From NCBI RefSeq assembly GCF_029867415.1, contig NC_081181.1, positions 69,540,558 to 69,604,557 of the forward strand: a DNA stretch of 64,000 nt, written 5' to 3'. The notes under the pieces were generated by a model. The model ran no database searches, was not told the DNA's origin, and was given only the letters and a program-made list of their open reading frames with translations. Every line of letters begins with the position of its first letter. Within the stretch, counting starts at the first letter, position 1. The position numbers and the translations under genes were made by a program. Below, piece after piece: positions 57,671-64,000 of this stretch. Source of the DNA: Vicia villosa (Eukaryota > Streptophyta > Magnoliopsida > Fabales > Fabaceae).

Positions 57671-57907
57671 TTAACACTCACCATGAAGAAAGATAAGGCC
57701 TTGGTCCAATTCTACTGAGAAGAAGAAGCTGGGGAGACCCAATTGCACCTGCTGAAAGAAACACTTCACCTCGATCTGTTGAAGGCACGCTAAACAGCTG
57801 GCATTAGACTTGTTATAGCTATCAATAATCTGTTGAAGGCATGCCTCACATGAACCATAAATACCGTAGAGGCAAGCACGGCAGCGCCTTACTGAATGAG
57901 TAAAGCC
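57671..57907 (-). other. Cys-rich exon-like frame
   Basis: 78 open codons without an ATG, bordered by an acceptor-like TTTACTCATTCAG (exon from about 57888) and a donor-like CATG/GTGAGT (about 57682). The product has paired motifs CRACLYG, CEACLQQI, CLACLQQI and a further Cys. The spacing suggests a disulphide- or metal-binding module with two related halves. Family not recognised. It lies between the SIN3-like and VDR-like fragments on the same strand. Confidence 0.35.
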
Positions 57908-58188
57908 TCAATCAGCAAGAGGTGTCGGTCCCCTCGGGCGTTCAGTGTTTGTTAAATAGCAGCTATGGCATATTGGAATTTGAATAAATCGATTTTGTTC
58001 CATCACGTTATTTAGTATGAAATGTTGTCACATAGTAACCACAGTGCCACTATACCCCTATTGTATAGTGGAATTAAAACAAAGTGTTGTTTTCCGCAAT
58101 CTGCGATAGACAACAGTGTTGGCATCTGACCTCAGCTCCTTAGATATGCCTATGACTATAGAAAGGGACAAAAAAATTGGAGAGTAAC

Positions 58189-59143
58189 CTTTTCAACATG
58201 CAGTTGCCGCACTGTTTGCAGTGAAGAGTTCCTATCTCGAAACCCAGAATTCCGAGCAACAGAATGAGCAGAGGCAGCTGCGGAAACATCGGGAAGTAAA
58301 TGAATAAACCCATCAAGAAGATCTGGGTGGTCTTGGAAGAGTGCAGCAACCTGAGGAAGTGCAATTATGATTAAAATTAGTGTCAAAGAAATATGTCGAG
58401 TACGGAAGTAAATAGAGAAAAGAAAAAGACAACATTATAAATTTGTCTGACTACAACATGATACACATGTATAGAAAACACATACCTCCTGGTAGACCGC
58501 GTCGATAGACTTATTCTCCTTTATGTACATATTTAATATGTCTAGAAATGCCTAGTAAACATGATCATCACCATGAAATCGAGTCTGCATGAAAGGACGC
58601 ATTAGGCTCAAATGTAAAACTTTTCATTCCACATTGCACATAAATCTCCATGAAGAGAACCCATCGAATTCAACAACGCTCTTACCTTTATCTTGTTCAC
58701 AAAACTCATAGCTTCTTCAAATTCAACAGGATTTTTTGAGTGAGGTTGATCATCCTCAATTGGAAGGGTGATTTCATACCCCTTTGGCAAAAATGTGTTA
58801 AATCCCAAAATTAAATCTCTATGACCTCTAAAAAGATCCTTCACTCTTGCTATGAAACCAGCAGTATCAATTATACAAATGCACCAAAAGGAGAAAGAAA
58901 AATCATTTACAACTAACAAATTCAAAATCCCCAATCGAATATACATATAAAAAATTGGAGCACCAAGAATGCGGTTCAACATGATCAAACCTGTGTGTTT
59001 TAAAATCTTTCATGACCTCCAAAAAATCTTCATATTTATCCCTCTTATCTTGAAAAATATCCTTTACTGCCTTGAGATATGATAAGGCATCATTAGTAGT
59101 CAGTTTATGACCACCTCCATTAACCATCAGGGGTTGCCCAGAC
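58189..59143 (-). pseudogene. SIN3-like (SNL) corepressor gene fragment: PAH1 and PAH2 exons
   Basis: SIN3-like proteins scaffold histone deacetylase complexes through paired amphipathic helix (PAH) domains. Four exons are visible on the minus strand. Exon 1 (59143-58991) has [20 protein letters not shown], the start of PAH1. Exon 2 (about 58871-58686) has [15 protein letters not shown], ends at a good GTAAG donor, and leads into PAH2. Exon 3 (58584-58486) has good splice sites but a TAG at 58552 inside PAH2. Exon 4 (58350-58189) has [18 protein letters not shown] and RQLHVEK. No AG is present at the expected start of exon 2. PAH3, the HDAC-interaction region and everything downstream are missing. 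It is a truncated, disabled copy, probably captured or duplicated from a functional SNL gene. Confidence 0.85.
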
Positions 59144-60558
59144 CTTCAGTTCAAAAAAACATCACAAAATATTTCGAGCATTAGTGAAAACTGATATCAA
59201 TATCAATATATTACATTGCCAACATACAAATAATCACAAACCCTAACACAACACACCAGTAAACATTGATAATCAACCCATGAATATAACAATTCAAACA
59301 CAATTGCTAACAACAAACATCTGATCTCATCTCTCATAGTTAAATAAGTGTACCAACAGTAGAATAAGCCTGCATCTTTTATACATTCACACTTACAATA
59401 AACCAAGAACAGAAACCCAATTGACATGAAATGTCAGGATTCACAGTTACAGTGTCATAGTAATAAGAAACCACGACACTATAGTGATGAACTTACAAGT
59501 GTCCTCCTGTTTTTTTGTCAGTTTTCCAATTGTTCTTGTTGCGTACGCTTCAGACCTGCACGAGTAAATTGACAATAAAAGATTATTCAAATTAGCCTTC
59601 AAATCAAAGAGTAAATTCACAATAAGATTAATCAAATTAGCCTTCAAATCAAAGATTAAATTCACAATAAAAAACAACAACTCATAATTCAAGGATCAAT
59701 TAAATGATCCATCAGGATTGCGTTTAACTATCGGACAAAACCATGATAAAAATCAACAGCAGCAACAACATCAAATAACTGCTACGTAGAGTACCTAATG
59801 ACCAATGAGTGTATCAGCTTACATATACAGAAACAAAAACAATGTCAAACTATAGATATTCTGTGTCAAGGATAATGTCAAACTATGGAAAACATTCACA
59901 TAACTCACGAAAGTAAAGTAATTATGCAATAATAGAACACAAAAAACCTAGATATTCAAATAAAGGGAAATTAAGAGATGAATAGAATCATGGTGTTACC
60001 ACAAAACGCGCTTCTCCTCGTAAGTTTTGAAGAGAACATGTTCGGCACCATCTCCACCAACCCAATAAATCGCCTCGATTGAACATAATTAAAGCTGTTA
60101 TTATCAAAATTTCTCCAAAAGGTGGAACACCTAACAGCGAAGGGTGAAATCTCATGAGTGTCTCTGGAAACCATGGTTGAAAAGCATCGACATCCATTGA
60201 AATTCTCGTTGCTCTTGCTAGACCTAATCAATTGATTGAACCCACTTTTGTGTTTCGCTAAGGTAAAGGTAAAGGAGCACGAAGTGTTTAGGGTTATGTA
60301 TGTGAGTCATGGTAGATGAAATGGTTGTAGAATAGTGAGAAGAAACATTTTTGGAATTTGGAAGAGGATCGATTGAAGGAGATTGAAGAAGAAAATAGGG
60401 CAGTTATGAAACGAAGAAGCGAACGTTGCAATTGCAAACAAAATTATAAAGGAGGAAGTACTTAATTTTGAGGAAGCTGATGTGGAAATTGAGATAATAG
60501 CTGCTGATGTGGCAACATCAGGATTAAGAAAAATATTTAATTTTCTTATATGTTTTAA
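59144..60558 (-). other. Region upstream of the SIN3-like fragment: possible 5' exons, otherwise non-coding
   Basis: A 59-bp exon-like piece (59497-59555) has TGCAG before it and GTAAG after it. A frame of 86 codons at 59971-60231 (MIRSSKSNENFNGCRCFSTM), with a GTAACA donor-like end, could be a first exon; I recognise neither. A 47-bp AT-rich unit is repeated about twice at 59571-59667. The rest shows nothing clear. Confidence 0.35.
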
Positions 60559-60600
60559 CTAGTGTCTTACTCGTGCGTTCGCACGGGTACCCGTCGTTTT
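60559..60600 (-). mobile_element. Helitron-type 3' terminus
   Basis: Read on the minus strand, a short perfect hairpin CGTGCGAACGCACG (60585-60572) is followed after about 9 bases by CTAG (60562-60559), then T. This is the usual layout of Helitron 3' ends inserted between A and T. The element body would lie to the right; its 5' TC end is not identified and may have been lost or covered by the Copia LTR at 61005. Confidence 0.55.
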
Positions 60601-60763
60601 TGCGCAGTGTGATTGAGGCAAATAAAAGATGATAGGGAAAGTGTTATTTTGTTCAATATAGATATTATTGTAGAAGTAAATATCCTAAAAACAAATATGT
60701 AAAATATAGAAATTTCTTTTCAATAGGTTGAACCAAAGTTTGGGATATATTGATTAATAAACA

Positions 60764-61004
60764 TTATTTTCCCCTTAATATTCAATATTTCGATCAGTAA
60801 CCTCGTGTTTCTGTTAATATTTAATATTTTGATCAGTAACTCACGTTCTCGTTAATATTGAATATTTATTTCGATCAGTAACCTCGTGTTTCTGTTAATA
60901 TTTAATATTTTGATCAGTAACTCACGTTCTCGTTAATATTGAATATTTTATTCAGTAACTTCATGTTCCCGTTAATAGTCAATATTTTGATCAGTAACTT
61001 CATG
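60764..61004. repeat. AT-rich minisatellite, 39-bp unit, block 2
   Basis: About six units of the repeat seen at 54862-55447, in the same orientation. The last unit is cut in the middle by the Copia LTR, which starts at about 61005. Confidence 0.9.
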
Positions 61005-62205
61005 TGAAGGATAGAAAAACACTTAGAAAGGGGGGGTTTGAATAAGTGTAGCTTTAAAAACTTGACAGATAAAAATAAATTGCACAGTTATTTTTATCCT
61101 GGTTCGTTGTTAACTAAACTACTCCAGTCCACCCCCGCAGAGATGATTTACCTCAACTGAGGATTTAATCCACTAATCGCACGGATTACAATGGTTCTCC
61201 ACTTAGTCAGCAACTAAGTCTTCCAGAGTCTTCTCATCACACACTGATCACTCCAGGAACAACTGCTTAGATACCCTCTAAGACTTTTCTAGAGTCTACT
61301 GATCCACACGATCACTCTAGTTACAACCGGCTTAGATAACTTCTAAGACTTCCTAGAGTATTCTGATCCACACGATCACTCTAGTTCCTTACAACTTAAT
61401 ATAATTCTAAGAGTATTACAATTGCTTCTTAAAAGCGATAATCACAAACTGTGATATTTCTCTTAACGTTTAAGCTTAATCTCACTAATATATTACAACA
61501 GCAATGTAGTGAGCTTTGATGAAGATGAAGATTCTGAGCTTTGATTTGAACAGCGTTTCAGCAAGTTAATTTGAGTTGTTTTGTTCAGGATCGTTAACCT
61601 TGCTTCTCATCAGAACTTCATATTTATAGGCGTTGGAGAAGATGACCGTTGAGTGCATTTAATGCTTTGCGTGTTCCGTACAGCATCGCATTTAATGTTA
61701 TACGCTTTTGTCAACTACCTCGAGCCTTGTTCACGCTGTGTCTACTGACGTAGCCTAGAATAGCTTTTAACGTTCCTTTTGTCAGTCAGCGTAGCTTGCC
61801 ACTTGTACTTCCTTCTGATCTGATGTTTGTGAATACAACGTTTGAATATCATCAGAGTCAAACAGCTTGGTGCATAGCATCTTCTGATCTTCTGACCTTG
61901 AAGTGCTTCTGAGCGTGATACCATCAGTACTTAGTGCTTCTGTTCTCTTGTTCTTCTGATGCTTCCATAGACCCATGTTATGATTCTGCTTCGACCATCT
62001 TCTGATGTCTTGCCAGACCATGTTCTGATGTTGCATGCTGAACCCTTGAGACAAAGCTTCTGAGCGCTGAATTATGCGTACTCTTTATATATTCCCTGAA
62101 AAGGAAATTGCATTGGATTAGAGTACCATATTATCTTAAGCAAAATTCATATTATTGTTATCATCAAAACTAAGATAATTGATCAGAACAAATCTTGTTC
62201 TAACA
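61005..62205 (-). repeat. 3' LTR of the SIRE/Maximus-like element
   Basis: About 1,201 bp. The right boundary (62205) is fixed by TGTTAGAACA on the minus strand next to the PPT. The left boundary is where the 39-bp minisatellite stops; TG could be at 61003 or 61005. Short frames inside (for example 61782-62054) have no known product. Confidence 0.8.
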
Positions 62206-62220
62206 ATCTCCCCCTTTTTG
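62206..62220 (-). other. Polypurine tract of the SIRE/Maximus-like element
   Basis: CAAAAAGGGGGAGAT on the minus strand directly against the LTR. A near copy of the PPT region occurs further inside at 63248-63260. Confidence 0.8.
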
Positions 62221-62320
62221 ATGATGACAAAAACATATATAAATGATATGAATTTGCGATCAGAAAGAACAGACGGCAAAAGACAAATTACACAGCTATA
62301 GCATAAGCATATGAATATGC

Positions 62321-62370
62321 CTCCCCCTGAGATTAACAATCTCCCCCTGAGATAAATAATCTCCCCCTGA
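62321..62370 (-). repeat. Three PPT-like motifs spaced 20 bp apart
   Basis: CTCCCCCTGA at 62321-62330, 62341-62350 and 62361-62370. It resembles the polypurine core on the minus strand. Confidence 0.85.
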
Positions 62371-62458
62371 AATAAATACTCGAAGAACTTTAATAAAAGA
62401 CTTCCCTGATTATTTCGGTAGAGACGATCATATAAGCTTCTGTCTTCAGAGAATTCAT

Positions 62459-62795
62459 AGCTTCTGACTTCTGCTTCCATTGGACAGCTTCAGAACTAGA
62501 ATTTCCTTAGATCCCTAGAACACTCACAGCTTCTGATTCCTGCTTCCATCTAGGACAGCTTCAGAACTTGAATTTCTTTGATCTTCTGAACATTCACAGC
62601 TTCTGATTTCTGCTTCCATCTAGGACAGCTTCAGAACTTGAATTTCTTTGATCTTCTGAACATTCACAGCTTCTGATTTCTGCTTCCATTTAGGACAGCT
62701 TCAGAACTTGAGTTTTCTGGATCTTTAGAACCTTCGCAGCTTCTGATTTCTGCTTCCCTCGGATAGCTTCAGAGCTTTGAATTTCTACCAACATC
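62459..62795 (-). repeat. 70-bp tandem repeat in the 3' UTR of the Copia element
   Basis: Five units starting AGCTTCTGA at 62459, 62528, 62598, 62668 and 62738, with GACAGCTTCAGAACTTGAAT in each. The third and fourth units are nearly identical; the outer ones have diverged. Confidence 0.9.
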
Positions 62796-63431
62796 ACTTC
62801 ATGCTAGATTTGTATCAGAACATTGTTGAATGTACCAGAGCATCATCTGAGCATCTCTACATCCTGAAATGTTACAGAACAAAAACTAAACGACAAAAGT
62901 CAGCATGAACGAGTTAGAACATAAAATGTATATTCGAACACATTATATGTATCAGAGCCATATAGGCTAAAATAATGTATCAGAGCAAATAGAATTTTGT
63001 CAGATCAAATAGACAAATATGGATCAAATTCTATTATCAGTGCTTCTGATTCATTCTTCTTTCTTGCTTCTGATTTCTGAAGCTTGATAGCACTCAGCTT
63101 GCTTCAGTTTCCATGGTTTAGCTTCTTGTGTTTGCTTTGAAGATTCTCTTTACTTCTTTGTACCTGCAAAACACTTAAACCATATAGAACTTGCAGTTCT
63201 TGTTAGTAAATGCAACTGATTAAATCAAATCATTTATCATTTATCTTTCTCCCCCTTTTTGTCATATCATCAAAAAGCAAAAAAGATACAGAGATAAACA
63301 AACGAAACACACGGAGGAAGAAGATGATTTCATTAAAGTTCAAACAGCAGGTACAGAAGTACATGAAGATAAGAAAGATCAGATGCACAAAGACAGATGC
63401 AACGAAAAGAAAGAAACAACACAGACTCAAT

Positions 63432-64000
63432 CTAAGATGGCCCTAGTCTTGACAAGATCTTGGTCAGCATCTCTTGAACCATATTGTTGTGTCCTTCTTG
63501 CCTCACCATGAAAGCGCTATACTCAGCATTGAGTGAGCTTTGCTCATCCTGTCTCTTCTGAATTTCTTCCAGAGTCCTTGCAAGACGAGAAGATTCATCA
63601 GAAGAAGCTTCACAGCTTCTATCCACAGGAATGACATGTTGATCTGCAGCTTCCATAGATAGATCATTTGCAGGAACTTCCTCAACAGGGACAGTTTTAG
63701 CAACATGATCTTCAGCATCTGCTTCTTGCATAGAAGCATCTCCATACTCTGCAGCAGGAATTTCCGATTCTCCATTCTCAAGTGCCTGAAGAATGGCAGC
63801 TAGATTCCTGGGAGCAAAAGGACTTTCAACTACTGGTGGGTCAACAACTTCTGGAATGACCAAGCTTGGGTCTTTCTTAGAAGGGTTTTCCCTCAGATAG
63901 TCAAAGAGAGTCTTGAAGTCCCCAAGTAGAACAGGATATTGAGGTATCCAGACCACAATCTCCCTGCAAGGATTGGCTTCCATTTCAGCAGCCAATCTTA
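63432..64000 (-). CDS. 3' ORF of the Copia element (env-like region), partial
   Basis: The frame is open from the right edge of the window to the stop at 63432, about 189 codons; the true start is outside. The visible product has a conserved-looking segment (VVWIPQYPVLLGDFKTLFDY), an acidic, Pro/Glu/Ala-rich middle, and a C-terminal helix likely to form a coiled coil (LARTLEEIQKRQDEQSS to MLTKILSRL). It lies just upstream of the 3' UTR, the place where SIRE-type elements carry an extra ORF often called env-like. No RNase H or integrase motif is present. The env-like label rests on position; the function is unknown. Confidence 0.5.
   Translation of the reverse strand, partial: RLAAEMEANPCREIVVWIPQYPVLLGDFKTLFDYLRENPSKKDPSLVIPEVVDPPVVESPFAPRNLAAILQALENGESEIPAAEYGDASMQEADAEDHVAKTVPVEEVPANDLSMEAADQHVIPVDRSCEASSDESSRLARTLEEIQKRQDEQSSLNAEYSAFMVRQEGHNNMVQEMLTKILSRLGPS

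Larger units (their letters stand above)
61005..64000 (-). mobile_element. SIRE/Maximus-like Copia element, 3' end (continues beyond the window)
   Basis: The 3' LTR (61005-62205) lies left and the internal region runs right, so the element is on the minus strand. Evidence is the TGTTAGAACAAGAT LTR start, the AAAAAGGGGGAGAT polypurine tract, repeated CTCCCCCTGA motifs and a 3' ORF lacking RT, RNase H or integrase motifs. gag and pol lie outside the window. Confidence 0.75.

Noticed and set aside
59203..59427. 74-codon frame with Cys and aromatic residues
   Set aside because: Lies in a presumed intron upstream of the SIN3-like fragment; no known motif and AT-driven composition.
63230..63430. 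66-codon hydrophobic frame resembling membrane segments
   Set aside because: Overlaps A-rich UTR sequence of the Copia element on the same strand, with no family resemblance; the hydrophobicity follows from T-rich codons.

Overview
The window looks like plant nuclear DNA that is almost entirely transposable elements. The dominant repeats are Ty3/gypsy elements of the Tat/Ogre type. They have long LTRs beginning TGTTGCACCCCAAAATTTGC, a primer-binding site that fits tRNA-Arg, an extra ORF1 upstream of gag, a second RNase H domain, and repeat-rich 3' untranslated regions. SIRE/Maximus-like Copia LTRs and a Helitron-type terminus are also present. This mix suggests a legume, most likely tribe Fabeae (pea, vetch, lentil, Lathyrus). 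The species is inferred, not shown.

Layout. 1-361 is the end of a Copia-type LTR inserted in an Ogre reverse transcriptase. 362-54212 is an array of Ogre elements on the minus strand: internal region B1 (362-7710 plus 20588-21103), LTR2 (21104-25403), internal B2 (25404-38589), LTR3 (38590-42887), internal B3 (42888-49856) and LTR4 (49857-54212). LTR2 and LTR3 each have a PBS on one side and a PPT on the other, so each is shared by two neighbouring units. B2 has every Ogre coding region. B3 lost about 6.2 kb (gag, PRO, ORF1). Only ORF1 is open in both copies that carry it; gag and pol carry stops in every copy.

A second Ogre-related element, A (7711-20587, plus strand), is inserted in the leader of B1 with a perfect 5-bp target duplication (CTGTC). 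The matching position in B2 is an uninterrupted empty site. A keeps only gag plus LTRs, PBS, leader and PPT, so it is a gag-only (TR-GAG-like) non-autonomous element. Its LTRs are nearly identical, so it is young. A and B share leader, U5 and 3'-UTR structures, consistent with A using enzymes from the Ogre family.

54213-60558 is the least repetitive part. It holds an AT-rich 39-bp minisatellite and, on the minus strand, exons of a broken SIN3-like gene (PAH1 and PAH2) followed by a broken violaxanthin de-epoxidase-related gene, with a few unrecognised exon-like pieces. A Helitron-like 3' end (60559) and a second block of the same minisatellite follow. 61005-64000 is the 3' end of a minus-strand SIRE/Maximus-like Copia element with LTR, PPT, a 70-bp repeat and part of a 3' ORF. 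No intact host gene, rRNA, tRNA or CRISPR was found.
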